Positions 48,118 to 58,332 of a stretch of DNA of 64,000 nt are shown one piece after another. The position numbers and the translations under genes are program-made. The DNA comes from Serratia nevei (lineage in GTDB: Bacteria; Pseudomonadota; Gammaproteobacteria; Enterobacterales; Enterobacteriaceae): the NCBI RefSeq assembly GCF_037948395.1, contig NZ_CP149940.1:1178001-1242000 (forward strand), given 5' to 3'. The notes under the pieces are model-generated. The model saw only the letters and a list, made by a program, of their open reading frames with translations, searched no databases and was not told the DNA's origin. How positions within the stretch are numbered: the stretch's first letter is position 1; each line of letters opens with the position of its first letter.

Positions 48118-49782
48118 TTATTTATAGGCGGCTTGGTGCACGCCGACGGCGCGGCCGGAAGGATCGTCCATCTTCTTGAACGATTCGTCCCATTCGATGG
48201 CCTTGGCGGACGAACAGGCGACGGACGGGCCGCCCGGCACGCATTCGGCGGCGCTCGGCAGCGGGAACAGCTCCTCGAAGATCTCGCGGTACAGGTAGCC
48301 TTCTTTCGAGGTCGGCGTGTTGTACGGGAAGCGGAAACGCGCGGTTTCGAGCTGTTGATCGCTGATTTGCTGCGCAGCGACCTCTTTTAGCGTGTCGATC
48401 CAGCTGTAGCCGACGCCGTCGGAGAACTGCTCTTTTTGGCGCCAGGCCACGCTGGCCGGCAAATAGGACTCGAAACATTCGCGGACGATGTGTTTTTCCA
48501 TTTTGCCGTTGCCGCACATTTTATCTTTCGGGTTGATGCGCATCGCCACGTCGAGGAATTTCTTGTCCAGGAACGGCACGCGGGCCTCAACGCCCCAGGC
48601 GGACATCGCCTTGTTGGCGCGCGCGCAGTCGAACATATGCAGCGCCAGCAGCTTGCGCACGGTCTCTTCGTGGAATTCGCGGGCGTCCGGCGCCTTATGG
48701 AAGTAAAGGTAGCCGCCGAACACTTCGTCCGCGCCTTCGCCGGAGAGCACCATCTTGATACCCATCGCCTTGATTTTGCGCGACATCAGGTACATTGGCG
48801 TCGAGGCGCGAATGGTGGTGACGTCATAGGTTTCGATGTGGTAAATCACGTCGCGGATGGCGTCCAGGCCTTCCTGCACGGTGAAGTGGATCTCATGGTG
48901 CACGGTGCCCAGATGGTTGGCGACCTCCTGCGCGGCGCGCAGATCCGGCGAGCCTTCCAGACCGACGGCGAAGGAGTGCAGCTGCGGCCACCAGGCTTCG
49001 CTGCGCTCCTGATCTTCCACGCGGCGCGCGGCGTACTTCTTGGTGATCGCCGAGATGACCGAGGAATCCAACCCGCCCGACAGCAGCACGCCGTAAGGCA
49101 CGTCGGACATCAGGTGGCTTTTCACCGACTCTTCCAGCGCGGTGCGCAAGGCGGCGGCGTCGGTCACGTTGTCTTTGACGCTGTCGTAATCGAACCAGTC
49201 GCGGCGATAGTATTCGCGGATCTCACCGTCCTGGCTCCACAGGTAGCTGCCGGCCGGGAATTCCTTGATGGTGCGGCACACCGGCACCAGCGCCTTCATT
49301 TCCGAGGCGACGTACAGGTTGCCGTGCTCATCGTGGCCCATGTACAGCGGGATGATGCCCAGGTGATCGCGGCCGATCAGGTAAGCGTCTTTTTCGGTGT
49401 CATACAGGGCGAAGGCGAACATGCCTTGCAGATCGTCGAGGAAATCCGGGCCTTTCTCCTGGTACAGCGCCAGGATCACTTCACAGTCGGACCCGGTCTG
49501 GAACGCGTAGCGGTCGCTCAGCTGTTGGCGCAGCGCCTGGTGGTTGTAAATTTCGCCGTTGACCGCCAGAACGTGGGTGTGCGCGGCGTTGTACAGCGGT
49601 TGAGCGCCGTTGTTGACGTCGACGATCGACAGGCGTTCGTGGGCCAAAATGGCTTTGTCGCTGGCGTAAACGCCGGACCAATCCGGGCCGCGGTGGCGCA
49701 TCAGACGCGACAGCTCCAGCGCTTTCTTACGCAGTTCAACGGGATCGGACTTCAGATCGAGCACACCGAAAATAGAACACAT
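48118..49782 (-). CDS. asnB: Asparagine synthetase B (glutamine-hydrolysing)
   Basis: 554 residues, the E. coli length. It makes asparagine from aspartate using ATP and glutamine. The N-terminal Ntn glutaminase starts MCSIFGVL with nucleophile Cys2. The synthetase domain has the PP-loop LLSGGLDSSVISA and the GEGADEVFGGY motif. It lies between the tRNA operon and the chitinase gene. The 284-bp upstream gap to chiC must hold its promoter. Confidence 0.97.
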   Translation of the reverse strand: MCSIFGVLDLKSDPVELRKKALELSRLMRHRGPDWSGVYASDKAILAHERLSIVDVNNGAQPLYNAAHTHVLAVNGEIYNHQALRQQLSDRYAFQTGSDCEVILALYQEKGPDFLDDLQGMFAFALYDTEKDAYLIGRDHLGIIPLYMGHDEHGNLYVASEMKALVPVCRTIKEFPAGSYLWSQDGEIREYYRRDWFDYDSVKDNVTDAAALRTALEESVKSHLMSDVPYGVLLSGGLDSSVISAITKKYAARRVEDQERSEAWWPQLHSFAVGLEGSPDLRAAQEVANHLGTVHHEIHFTVQEGLDAIRDVIYHIETYDVTTIRASTPMYLMSRKIKAMGIKMVLSGEGADEVFGGYLYFHKAPDAREFHEETVRKLLALHMFDCARANKAMSAWGVEARVPFLDKKFLDVAMRINPKDKMCGNGKMEKHIVRECFESYLPASVAWRQKEQFSDGVGYSWIDTLKEVAAQQISDQQLETARFRFPYNTPTSKEGYLYREIFEELFPLPSAAECVPGGPSVACSSAKAIEWDESFKKMDDPSGRAVGVHQAAYK

Positions 49783-50031
49783 ACAACTCTCCTAACGGGC
49801 TTTCATGACTGTGATGTTGTTTTTTACTGTTATGGGCAGCATTGCCGATTCATCAGCGATAACGCGGTTTTGCTGCGCTGTGGTTATGAAAATGCGCCTA
49901 AAGCTGCAGGTAATGCAAGCGTTTTAGCCATACGCTGAGAAATAGTTGTTTGCGTGGCTGCGATTTTTAACGGATTTTCAGTTATTGGCGGGAAAATTTA
50001 ACGATTATGCAATTTTTAGCGTGATGACGGG

Positions 50032-50056
50032 ATTGCCGGCCGGTTTGGCCGGCAAT
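50032..50056 (-). terminator. Hairpin after chiC
   Basis: A perfect 10-bp stem, ATTGCCGGCC/GGCCGGCAAT (50032-50041, 50047-50056), lies 10 bp after the chiC stop. No T-run follows, so termination is uncertain. Confidence 0.45.
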
Positions 50057-50066
50057 CGATTAGCGA

Positions 50067-51506
50067 TTAGGCGATAAGCTGCCACAGGGTGAAGGCGGCG
50101 TCCGGCGTCCAGCCGGCGTTGGAGGTGTGCGCCTGGATACAGGTGTATTTCTTGCCTTTATAACTCACCACGTCGCCGGCTTTGTAGCTGTGGTTGTTCT
50201 GCCACTCGGGCGCCCCCGGATCGGGTGGCGTGCCGTCGTTGGCGGTTTTAACCGCCAGCGCGCTGCTCGGCAGCGAGGTATTGCCCTGGCTGTCGGTGGC
50301 GGTAACGAAGTAGCTGTACTGGGTGGCCGGGGTCAGGCCGCTGTCGGCCAGCGACAGGCCGGCGGTCTGGCCGATCGGGGTGCCGTTGCGGTAGACGGTG
50401 TAACTGGCGATCGGTAAGGCGCCGGTGGCGGCGGCCCAGCTCAGCTTCAGCGAGGTGGCGCCCAGCTCGGCGACCGTCAGCGCAGTCGGTGCATTAGGTT
50501 TTCCCGGCGGTGGGGTAACGCCGCCCTGAATCAGCGGCGCGTAGCGGGTTTTGAATTCCCAGTTGTAGGCCACGCCGGCTTTGCTCTTACCGTTGTCCCA
50601 GTTGATTGACCAGGTCATCAGGCCCTTGATCGACAGGTTCTTGGCGTCGAGACGCGAGAAAGCGTTATATACCGCCTGTTTATCGATCACGTAGCCGGTG
50701 GCGGCGGCGTCGTTGTTGCTCGGCAGGCCGATGACGAATTTTGCGGCCGGGATCTTTGCATAGCCGCGGGTGCCGGTGACCAGGCTTTCCGTCAGGTAGT
50801 AGAGGAAGTCCTCTTTCATGGCGTCGTTATTCTGCGTGATCCAGGCGTTGAGTTCGTCCACCCAAATACCGTCGCCACCCTGGTTATAATATTGCGGCGC
50901 GATAAAGTCATAATAGCCTTCGAGGGCGTTGATATAATCCAGGTAGGTGCCGTTGGTGCGTAAATACGGGAATTCCGGCGCCATGCTGATAATAAAGTTT
51001 TTCCCCTGCGCGGCGTAATAGTCTTTTACTTTTTTCAATGCCGCAGGCAAGACGGTTTTATTATTGGCCGCACCGATTGCCGCCTGTTCCAAATCGATAT
51101 CCAGGCCGTCGAAGCCATAGACTTCCACCAGACGAATAATCTCGTCTTTCAGCTTATCTTCGTCGCCGGTTTTCAGCTCGATATGCGCGTCTGCGCCGCC
51201 GAGGGAGATCAGCACCGCGCGGCCCTGGCTGTTCAGCACGCCCACCTGGCGGCGGAACTCGGCGTCGGACAGGTTGTACGGTTTGAAGGTTGGGATGCCC
51301 TGGCCTTTCATAAAGGCGACGGCCACCACGTTGTATTCGGCGGGAATGTCGGTCAGGTTCATATTGGCGAACTGGCCTTGCTGATAGCCGTCACTGGCAC
51401 CGGCGGCCCAGTTGTGCCAAAAACCCATCAGGATTTTTTTATTGGCGATAGTCGGCATAATGGCTGCGTCATCGGCGGCGGCATTAATCATGTTATTTGT
51501 GCTCAT
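50067..51506 (-). CDS. chiC: Chitinase C (GH18, FnIII, CBM5/12)
   Basis: 479 residues from ATG at 51506 (GAGG 5 nt upstream); the sequence is near-identical to Serratia marcescens ChiC as I recall it. The GH18 catalytic domain (about 20-330) has the DxxDxDxE motif DGLDIDLE with acid Glu140, and lacks the inserted alpha/beta domain of ChiA/ChiB, as expected for an endo-acting enzyme. A linker (GGVTPPPGKPN) leads to a fibronectin III domain (about 345-430) and a C-terminal CBM5/12 chitin-binding domain (APEWQNNHSYKAGDVVSYKG). There is no signal peptide, consistent with the known unusual export of ChiC by a holin-type route. It follows nagD in the same direction. Confidence 0.96.
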   Translation of the reverse strand: MSTNNMINAAADDAAIMPTIANKKILMGFWHNWAAGASDGYQQGQFANMNLTDIPAEYNVVAVAFMKGQGIPTFKPYNLSDAEFRRQVGVLNSQGRAVLISLGGADAHIELKTGDEDKLKDEIIRLVEVYGFDGLDIDLEQAAIGAANNKTVLPAALKKVKDYYAAQGKNFIISMAPEFPYLRTNGTYLDYINALEGYYDFIAPQYYNQGGDGIWVDELNAWITQNNDAMKEDFLYYLTESLVTGTRGYAKIPAAKFVIGLPSNNDAAATGYVIDKQAVYNAFSRLDAKNLSIKGLMTWSINWDNGKSKAGVAYNWEFKTRYAPLIQGGVTPPPGKPNAPTALTVAELGATSLKLSWAAATGALPIASYTVYRNGTPIGQTAGLSLADSGLTPATQYSYFVTATDSQGNTSLPSSALAVKTANDGTPPDPGAPEWQNNHSYKAGDVVSYKGKKYTCIQAHTSNAGWTPDAAFTLWQLIA

Positions 51507-51665
51507 GGTAGCCTCATTAATTAGGGGGAAAGGTTTTCCGCTGGCCGGCAATATCAGCTATTGGCGGGGCGTAAGGTTATAATGAGGATTTTTAGCGCAG
51601 GCAGGCTGAAACCTTTTGCGGCCATGAACGAATTAAATTCAAACTGCGGTCAGGAAGAGAAAATA
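51507..51665 (-). promoter_or_regulatory. chiC upstream region
   Basis: A TATAAC -10-like element lies about 80 bp before the start on the minus strand, without a good -35, as expected for an activator-dependent promoter (the LysR regulator ChiR acts on chitinase genes in S. marcescens). The terminator of nagD separates chiC from the nag operon. Confidence 0.3.
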
Positions 51666-51687
51666 ATGGCGGCCGGGCAGCCGCCAT
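51654..51687 (-). terminator. Terminator of nagBACD
   Basis: ATGGCGGC/GCCGCCAT (51666-51673, 51680-51687) is followed on the minus strand by TATTTTCTC. Confidence 0.65.
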
Positions 51688-51694
51688 AAATGCA

Positions 51695-52447
51695 TCAGAA
51701 GATGGTGATATCGGCAACGGAAGGGTAGACGTAGCTCGGGCGGAACGGCATGGTTTCAATGTCGCTCAGCGTGGAGACGCCGGACAGCACCAGCACGGTT
51801 TCCAGACCGGCCTGGAAGCCCGCCAGAATGTCGGTGCGCAGGTTGTCGCCGACGATCACCGTCTCTTCCGAGTGCGCCTGCATTTTGTTCAATGCGGCGC
51901 GAATGATCCACGGGCTGGGCTTGCCGACGTAAAACGGCTTGCGGCCGGTGATCTTCTCGATGGGGGCGCACAGCGCGCCGCAGGCCGGCGAGAAGCCGTG
52001 GCCGTGGCTATCCGGGTTGGTGGCGATAAAGCGTGCGCCGTTACTGACGAAGTAGGCGGCCTTGTGCATCATGTCCCAGTTGTAAGAGCGGGTTTCACCG
52101 ACGATCACGAAATCCGGGTTGATGTCGGTGATGGTGAAACCGGCTTTGTACAGCTCATGGATCAGAGCGCCTTCGCCGACCACGTAGGCTTTTTTGCCTT
52201 CCTGGCGGCGCAGGAAATCGGCGGTGGCCATCGCCGAGGTATAGAACGCGCTCTCCGGCACTTCCAGCCCGGCGGCGGCGAAGCGGTTCGCCAGATCCTG
52301 CGCGGTCTGTGACGGGTAGTTGGTCAGCACCACCAGCGGCATGCCTTGTTCCTGGATGCGCGCCAGGAACAGATCGGCGCCGGGCACCGGCGTATTGTCA
52401 TGCAGCAGCACGCCGTCGATATCGCATATAACGTTTTTGATTTTCAT
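51695..52447 (-). CDS. nagD: UMP phosphatase NagD/UmpH
   Basis: 250 residues from ATG at 52447, the E. coli length. A HAD-type phosphatase: motif I is DIDGVLLHD, the C2 cap follows, and motif IV is VGDNLRTDILAGFQAG. It dephosphorylates UMP and other nucleoside monophosphates and is the last gene of the nagBACD operon; its link with GlcNAc use is unclear. Confidence 0.95.
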   Translation of the reverse strand: MKIKNVICDIDGVLLHDNTPVPGADLFLARIQEQGMPLVVLTNYPSQTAQDLANRFAAAGLEVPESAFYTSAMATADFLRRQEGKKAYVVGEGALIHELYKAGFTITDINPDFVIVGETRSYNWDMMHKAAYFVSNGARFIATNPDSHGHGFSPACGALCAPIEKITGRKPFYVGKPSPWIIRAALNKMQAHSEETVIVGDNLRTDILAGFQAGLETVLVLSGVSTLSDIETMPFRPSYVYPSVADITIF

Positions 52448-52514
52448 TTGTCGCTGTTTCTCATGATTACGGCAGGCAAGGGGTGACGATAACACACCTG
52501 CCAGAAGCGGCGGA

Positions 52515-53735
52515 TCAGCTTTCCAGCAATCGCTGCAAGAGCACGCCGTTGAGCATCGCGCGTTTGGCCAGGGCGAAAGCGCCGATCGCCGAGCGATGAT
52601 TGAGTTCGGAGGTCACCACCGGCAGATTTTTGCGGAAGTCCTTCAGCACCTGGGTATTGATGCAGCTCTGGATCGCCGGCAGCAGCACCTTGTCCGCTTC
52701 GGTGATCTCACCGGCGATCACCACCTTCTGCGGGTTGAACAGGTTGATGGCGATGGCCACCGCCTTGCCCAGATAGCGACCGACGTGTTCGATCACTTCG
52801 CTGGCCAGCAGATCGCCGCGGTTGGCGGCCTTGCAGATGGCGTTGATGCCGCAGTCTTCCAGCGTCAGTTTGCTCGGGTAGCCCTGGCTCAGCAGCTGGC
52901 GCACGCGCTGTTCGATCGCCGCGTTGGCGGCTACGGTTTCCAGGCAGCCGAAGTTGCCGCAGTGGCAGCGTTCACCCAGCGGATCGATCTGGATATGGCC
53001 GATTTCGCCGACGTTGCCGTTATTGCCGAGAAAAATCTGCCCGTTGACGATGATGCCGGCGCCGGTGCCGCGGTGCAGGCGCACCAGAATAGAGTCTTCG
53101 CAGTCGCGGGTAGCGCCGAAGTAGTGCTCCGCCAGCGCCAGGCTGCGGATGTCGTGGCCGACGAAGCTGGTGACGTTGAAGCGCTGCTGCAGGTTGTCGA
53201 CCAGCGCCCAGTTGCTGACGCTGATGTGCGGCATGTAGCGCACCACGCCCAGCGCCGGATCCACCAGGCCGGGCAGGATCACCGCGATGGCGATCAGCTC
53301 GCGCAGGCGGCGCTGGTTTGCTTCGATGAATTGGGCGATGGCGGCGAACAGCGCATTTTCCAGCGTTTCCTGGGTGCGTTCCGGCAGCGGATAGTGTTCT
53401 TCGCTGAGCGATTTACCGCTCATGTCATACAGGGTGATGGTGGCGTCGTGGCGGCCGAGACGTACCGCGACGGTATGGAAATGACGGGTTTCCGACACGA
53501 TGGAGATCGCGCGGCGACCGCCGGTGGAGGCTTGCTGATCGACTTCTTTGATCAGCCCGCGCTCCAGCAGCTGGCGAGTAATTTTGGTGACGCTGGCGGG
53601 AGCAAGCTGGCTGAGTTCGGCAATTTGAATGCGCGAGATCGGGCCCTGCTGGTCGATCAGGCGGTAAACTGCCGCGCCGTTAAGCTGTTTGACTAAGTCA
53701 ACGTTCCCTATTTGTGCTTGTCCGCCAGTGCTCAT
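52515..53735 (-). CDS. nagC: N-acetylglucosamine repressor NagC
   Basis: 406 residues from ATG at 53735, the E. coli length. A ROK-family repressor: the N-terminal winged helix-turn-helix is GPISRIQIAELSQLAPASVTKITRQL, and the ROK domain carries the zinc motif CHCGNFGCLE. GlcNAc-6-P releases it from DNA. It controls the nag genes and, in E. coli, chiP; candidate boxes are seen at 55827-55849, 55922-55942 and 60412-60424. It lies between nagA and nagD in the operon. Confidence 0.97.
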   Translation of the reverse strand: MSTGGQAQIGNVDLVKQLNGAAVYRLIDQQGPISRIQIAELSQLAPASVTKITRQLLERGLIKEVDQQASTGGRRAISIVSETRHFHTVAVRLGRHDATITLYDMSGKSLSEEHYPLPERTQETLENALFAAIAQFIEANQRRLRELIAIAVILPGLVDPALGVVRYMPHISVSNWALVDNLQQRFNVTSFVGHDIRSLALAEHYFGATRDCEDSILVRLHRGTGAGIIVNGQIFLGNNGNVGEIGHIQIDPLGERCHCGNFGCLETVAANAAIEQRVRQLLSQGYPSKLTLEDCGINAICKAANRGDLLASEVIEHVGRYLGKAVAIAINLFNPQKVVIAGEITEADKVLLPAIQSCINTQVLKDFRKNLPVVTSELNHRSAIGAFALAKRAMLNGVLLQRLLES

Positions 53736-53762
53736 CAATAATGTTACTCGCTGTTCATTGAA

Positions 53763-54902
53763 TTAAACCTCGTTACCGTTAACGAGCGTTTTGGTGATCT
53801 TGAAATCACGGGTGAAGGCGGTCAGGTTAGCCACCTTGCCGGCTTCGATGGTGCCCAGACGCTGCTCGACGCCGATGGCGCGCGCCGGATACAGCGTTGC
53901 CATGCGCAGCGCTTCGTCCAGCGCGATGCCGATATGCTCGACGCTGTTTTGCACCGCTTCGATCATGGTCAGTGCGGAACCGCTCAGGGTACCGTTCTCA
54001 TCCACGCACAGCCCATCCCGATAGTATATTGTTTTACCGGCGAAAATAAATTGGTCAATATCTGCACCTGCCGGTGCGGTCGCGTCGGTGACCAATACCA
54101 ATTTATCACCTTTCAGGCGTTTGGCGTTACGGATACTCGCCCAGGCCACGTGATGGCCGTCGGCGATGATGCCGGTATAGACCTCCGGCGTATCGAAGAT
54201 CGCCCCCATCAGCCCAGGTTCGCGGCCGGTGATATACGGCATGGCGTTGTACAGGTGGGTGGCGAAGCTGATGCCGGCGGCGAAGCCGGTGCGCGCCTGA
54301 TCGTAGGTGGCGTTCGAGTGGCCGGCGGAGACCACGATGCCGGCCTTGGTCAGCTGCTCGATAACGTGCGGCTCAACCATTTCCGGCGCCAGCGTCACCT
54401 TGGTGATCACGTCGGCGTTGGCGCACAGGTAATCGATCATGTCCTGAGTTGGCTTGCGAATGAACGCCGGGTTATGGGTGCCTTTTTTCACCGGGCTGAG
54501 GTACGGCCCTTCCAGGTGCAGGCCCAGCGCCTGGTTTTGGTGCTTTTTCAGATAAGCGCGCATCACGTCGACGCTGTGCTTCATGAATTCGTCGCTGCTG
54601 GTGATCAGCGTCGGCAGATAGCTGGTGCAGCCGGATTTCTCGTTGGCGCGCTGCATAATCTCCAGCGTTTCTTCCGAAATCGCTTCCAGCGAATCGTTGA
54701 ACTGGACGCCGCCGCAGCCGTTCAGCTGCACGTCGATCAGCCCGGGGGCCAGGATGGCGCCACCCAGGTCGCGCGTTTCGATGCCGGCGGGCAATTCAGC
54801 CGCCGGGCAGACTCTCTCGATCAGCCCATCAGCGATAATGACTGCATGGTCATCAAGTACGTCGTGGCCGGTATAGATTCGGCCGTGGGTTAAAGCGAAC
54901 AT
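53763..54902 (-). CDS. nagA: N-acetylglucosamine-6-phosphate deacetylase
   Basis: 379 residues from ATG at 54902. It hydrolyses GlcNAc-6-P to GlcN-6-P and acetate. Amidohydrolase-fold metal ligands: Glu in HLEGPYLS, His in SAGHSNA and His in FATHLYNAM; the catalytic Asp is in VTDATAPAG. It is 18 bp after nagB and 27 bp before nagC. Confidence 0.97.
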   Translation of the reverse strand: MFALTHGRIYTGHDVLDDHAVIIADGLIERVCPAAELPAGIETRDLGGAILAPGLIDVQLNGCGGVQFNDSLEAISEETLEIMQRANEKSGCTSYLPTLITSSDEFMKHSVDVMRAYLKKHQNQALGLHLEGPYLSPVKKGTHNPAFIRKPTQDMIDYLCANADVITKVTLAPEMVEPHVIEQLTKAGIVVSAGHSNATYDQARTGFAAGISFATHLYNAMPYITGREPGLMGAIFDTPEVYTGIIADGHHVAWASIRNAKRLKGDKLVLVTDATAPAGADIDQFIFAGKTIYYRDGLCVDENGTLSGSALTMIEAVQNSVEHIGIALDEALRMATLYPARAIGVEQRLGTIEAGKVANLTAFTRDFKITKTLVNGNEV

Positions 54903-54920
54903 CGTAGCCCCCTGCAAAGA

Positions 54921-55721
54921 TTAAAGACTTTTCACGCTTTCCGCTTCTAACTCGCGGAAATATTTAACGGTTTTGACTTTCAGCTCCATGGTGGCCGGCT
55001 CGTCGCACACCACCACCGCTTTGGCGTGCAGCTGCAGGCAGCTGATGGTCCACATGTGGTTGATGTTGCCTTCCACCGCGGCTTCCAGCGCCTGCGCCTT
55101 GGCGTGGCCGGTCACCAGGATCATCACTTCTTCCGCGTCCAGCAGCGTGCCCACGCCGACGGTCAGCGCATATTTCGGCACCAGGCTGACGTCGCCGCCG
55201 AAGAAGCGCGAGTTGGCGATGCGGGTGTCTTCGGTCAGCGTTTTGATGCGGGTGCGTGAAGCCAGGGACGAAGCCGGCTCGTTGAACGCGATATGGCCGT
55301 CGATGCCCACGCCGCCCATGAACAGGTTAATTTTGCCGTAAGACTTGATCTTCTCTTCGTACTGGCGGCACTCGGCGTCGACATCCGCGGCGTTGCCGTT
55401 CAGCAGGTTGATATTTTCGCGAGGGATATCAACGTGGTCAAAGAAGTTGCGGTACATGAAGGTGTGGTAGCTTTCCGGGTGTTCCTGCGGCAGGCCAACG
55501 TACTCGTCCATGTTGAAAGTCACAACATGCTTAAAGCTTACTTCACCTGCTTTGTGCATCGCAATCAGATGTTTGTAGGCTTCCAGCGGCGTGCCGCCGG
55601 TGGGCAGGCCGAGGACAAACGGGCGCTCTGCGGTTGGCTTGAATGCGTTGATGCGTTGAACGATATGACGCGCGGCCCATTTGCCGACTTGTGCGGTATC
55701 TTTCAGTGGGATAAGTCTCAT
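54921..55721 (-). CDS. nagB: Glucosamine-6-phosphate deaminase
   Basis: 266 residues, the E. coli length. It converts GlcN-6-P to fructose-6-P and ammonia. Asp72 is in FNMDEYVGL, and His143 is in [16 protein letters not shown]. In E. coli it is activated by GlcNAc-6-P. It is the first gene of the nagBACD operon, divergent from nagE. Confidence 0.97.
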   Translation of the reverse strand: MRLIPLKDTAQVGKWAARHIVQRINAFKPTAERPFVLGLPTGGTPLEAYKHLIAMHKAGEVSFKHVVTFNMDEYVGLPQEHPESYHTFMYRNFFDHVDIPRENINLLNGNAADVDAECRQYEEKIKSYGKINLFMGGVGIDGHIAFNEPASSLASRTRIKTLTEDTRIANSRFFGGDVSLVPKYALTVGVGTLLDAEEVMILVTGHAKAQALEAAVEGNINHMWTISCLQLHAKAVVVCDEPATMELKVKTVKYFRELEAESVKSL

Positions 55722-55826
55722 CTAACACCTCTTGGGATAAGTAAACTAAAGCTATACTGTACGGGCCTGCGGGAGTCCTAAGCGTAACCCAGCTTTATGA
55801 TTCTCGCGTGAATCGTCCGTTCGGTT

Positions 55827-55849
55827 GATTTTTTGAATGATAAAATAAG
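55827..55849. promoter_or_regulatory. NagC box, nagB side
   Basis: GATTTTTTGAATGATAAAAT (then AAG) matches the AT-rich NagC pattern with TTATTTT on the reverse strand. Its centre (55838) is 94 bp from the centre of the nagE-side box, the spacing known in E. coli for the NagC repression loop. Confidence 0.6.
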
Positions 55850-55892
55850 TTTTGTGTGATGGCCAGCAATCTGGGAGGGAAAGACTACTTTT

Positions 55893-55910
55893 TGGTGATA
55901 TTTATCACAA
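55893..55910. promoter_or_regulatory. CRP site between nagB and nagE
   Basis: GGTGATATTTATCACA (55894-55909) matches nine of ten positions of TGTGA-N6-TCACA. It lies between the two NagC boxes, about 61 bp before the likely nagE start point, as in E. coli. Confidence 0.8.
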
Positions 55911-55921
55911 AAAGGGAGGTT

Positions 55922-55942
55922 TTAATTTGCGATACAAAATAA
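55922..55942. promoter_or_regulatory. NagC box, nagE side
   Basis: TTAATTTGCGATACAAAATA (then A) reads on the other strand as TTATTTTG...CAAATTAA, a good NagC operator. It overlaps the presumed -35 region of nagE. Confidence 0.7.
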
Positions 55943-56055
55943 ATTTTTTACACTCGGCATGAGTGATACGTGCCAAGCATTGTTTCTAAAAAGGTAGTGA
56001 GAGATCCAAATAAACTACTAATAGGGTCCGTCCGCGGACAACATAGGGGGAAAAG

Positions 56056-58092
56056 GTGAACATTCTTAGTTATTTGCAAAAGGTGGGACGGGCGCTGATG
56101 GTGCCGGTCGCCACGCTGCCTGCCGCCGCCATCTTGATGGGCGTCGGGTACTGGATTGACCCTGTTGGTTGGGGCGGCGACAACGCGCTTGCCGCATTAT
56201 TTATCAAATCCGGTTCAGCCATTATCGATCATATGGCCGTGCTGTTCGCCATCGGTGTGGCCTACGGCATGTCCAAAGACAAGGACGGCTCTGCCGCACT
56301 GACCGGCTTCGTCGGTTTCCTGGTGCTGACCACCCTCTGTTCACCGGCCGCCGTGTCGATGATTCAGAAGATCCCCCTCGACCAGGTGCCTGCCGCGTTC
56401 GGCAAAATTGAAAACCAGTTCGTCGGTATTCTGGTGGGTATCATCTCCGCCGAAGTGTACAACCGCTTCAGCGGCGTCGAGCTGCCTAAGGCGCTGTCGT
56501 TCTTCAGCGGCCGCCGTCTGGTGCCGATCCTCATTTCCTTCCTGATGATCCTGGTCGCTTACATCCTGATGTATGTCTGGCCAGTGGTGTTCGGCGCTCT
56601 GGTGAGCTTCGGCGAACACATCCAGAAATTGGGCTCCGTCGGCGCGGGCATCTATGCCTTCTTCAACCGTCTGCTGATCCCGGTCGGCCTGCACCACGCG
56701 CTGAACTCGGTGTTCTGGTTCGACGTGGCCGGCATCAACGATATCCCTAACTTCCTTGGCGGCCAGCAGTCGATCGAAGCCGGTAAAGCGGTCGTCGGCA
56801 TCACCGGCCGTTATCAGGCGGGCTTCTTCCCGATCATGATGTTTGGTCTGCCGGGCGCAGCGCTGGCTATCTATCACTGCGCGCGCCCTGAGAATAAGGC
56901 GAAAGTGCTGGGGATCATGATGGCGGGGGCATTCGCTGCCTTCTTTACCGGCATCACCGAACCGCTGGAATTCTCCTTCATGTTTGTGGCGCCGGTGCTG
57001 TATGTGCTTCACGCGATCTTGACCGGGATTTCCGTCTTCATCGCCGCCAGCATGCACTGGATTGCCGGTTTCGGCTTCAGCGCCGGTTTGGTGGATATGG
57101 TGCTGTCGTCGCGCAACCCGTTGGCGACCCACTGGTACATGCTGATCCCGCAAGGTCTGGTGTTCTTCGTTATCTACTATGTGGTGTTCCGCTTCACCAT
57201 CAACAAGTTCAACCTGATGACCCCGGGCCGCGAGCTGGCGGTTGCCGGTGACGAAACCGACGGTTATGACGTCAACGTCAACAGCAACGCCGGTAAAGAC
57301 GAGAACGAAACTACCACGCTGGCCCGTCGCTACGTCGGCGCGATCGGTGGTTCCGACAACCTGACCGGCATCGATGCCTGCATCACTCGCCTGCGTTTGA
57401 ACGTGAAAGACTCCGCGCTGGTGAACGACGCATTGGCGAAACGCCTCGGCGCATCCGGTGTTATCCGTCTGAACAAGCAGAGCGTGCAAGTGATCGTCGG
57501 CACCCGTGCTGAACTTATCGCCAGCGCAATGCGCAACGTGATTGCAGCCGGCCCGGTAGCGGCAGCGGCGGCCCCGGCGGCGGCTCCTGCTGCGGAAGCC
57601 AAACCGCAGGCGGTACCGAACGCACCGAAAGTCGCGTTTGAAACGCTGGTGGCGCCGGTGACCGGTGAAGTCGTGGCGCTCGATCAGGTGCCGGACGAAG
57701 CTTTCGCCAGCAAGGCGGTAGGTGACGGCCTGGCGATTCGCCCGACCGACAACATCGTCGTGGCGCCGGCGGACGGCACCGTGGTGAAAATCTTCAATAC
57801 CAACCACGCGTTCTGCCTGGAAACCGACAAGGGCGCCGAGATCGTGGTGCACATGGGGATCGACACCGTCGCGCTGGAAGGCCAGGGCTTCAAACGCCTG
57901 GTGGAAGAGGGCGCGGAAGTGAAAGCCGGTCAACCGATTCTGGAACTGGATCTGGATTATCTGAACGCCAACGCGCGTTCGATGATAAGCCCGGTGGTGG
58001 TCAGCAACTCTGACGACTACGCCGGCCTGGCGGCGCTGGCCAGCGGCTCTGTCGTCGCCGGTCAGACCAAGCTGTACGAGATCCAAAAGTAA
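56056..58092 (+). CDS. nagE: PTS N-acetylglucosamine transporter EIICBA
   Basis: 678 residues from a GTG start at 56056, as in E. coli nagE, with GGGGGAAAAG upstream. The IIC domain (about 1-375) has the membrane segments and the GITEPLEFSFMF substrate site. The IIB domain (about 410-490) carries phospho-Cys442 in GIDACITRL. An Ala/Pro linker (about 498-520) leads to the IIA domain with phospho-His599 in EIVVHMGIDTVALEG. It imports and phosphorylates GlcNAc to GlcNAc-6-P, the inducer of NagC. It is divergent from nagBACD with a 334-bp shared control region. Confidence 0.97.
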   Translation: MNILSYLQKVGRALMVPVATLPAAAILMGVGYWIDPVGWGGDNALAALFIKSGSAIIDHMAVLFAIGVAYGMSKDKDGSAALTGFVGFLVLTTLCSPAAVSMIQKIPLDQVPAAFGKIENQFVGILVGIISAEVYNRFSGVELPKALSFFSGRRLVPILISFLMILVAYILMYVWPVVFGALVSFGEHIQKLGSVGAGIYAFFNRLLIPVGLHHALNSVFWFDVAGINDIPNFLGGQQSIEAGKAVVGITGRYQAGFFPIMMFGLPGAALAIYHCARPENKAKVLGIMMAGAFAAFFTGITEPLEFSFMFVAPVLYVLHAILTGISVFIAASMHWIAGFGFSAGLVDMVLSSRNPLATHWYMLIPQGLVFFVIYYVVFRFTINKFNLMTPGRELAVAGDETDGYDVNVNSNAGKDENETTTLARRYVGAIGGSDNLTGIDACITRLRLNVKDSALVNDALAKRLGASGVIRLNKQSVQVIVGTRAELIASAMRNVIAAGPVAAAAAPAAAPAAEAKPQAVPNAPKVAFETLVAPVTGEVVALDQVPDEAFASKAVGDGLAIRPTDNIVVAPADGTVVKIFNTNHAFCLETDKGAEIVVHMGIDTVALEGQGFKRLVEEGAEVKAGQPILELDLDYLNANARSMISPVVVSNSDDYAGLAALASGSVVAGQTKLYEIQK

Positions 58093-58157
58093 GGCCGTTT
58101 TTACCTGAGTAGTACCGGGGGCCGGCCACGCATCATGGCGGAGTTTGCCCCGACTTG

Positions 58158-58190
58158 GCGGGAAGAGAGCGATCTCTTCCCGCTTTTTTT
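58158..58190 (+). terminator. Terminator of nagE
   Basis: GCGGGAAGAGA-GCGA-TCTCTTCCCGC is followed by seven T. Confidence 0.9.
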
Positions 58191-58332
58191 ATTTCGTTTC
58201 GCCCCACGGCGGTGCGCTGCGCGCCGACGGTGCAACGCGCCGCATTTTTCGTGAAACAAACGGTTGTTTCCAGACGTGGCTTGTTGGATCATAGGCGGTT
58301 ATGTGTAGCGCTTTGCATTGAGGAACAGTGAA

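Noticed and set aside
56341..58086. 581-codon open frame opposite nagE
   Set aside because: A His/Gln/Arg-rich antisense frame without any domain; nagE is certain.
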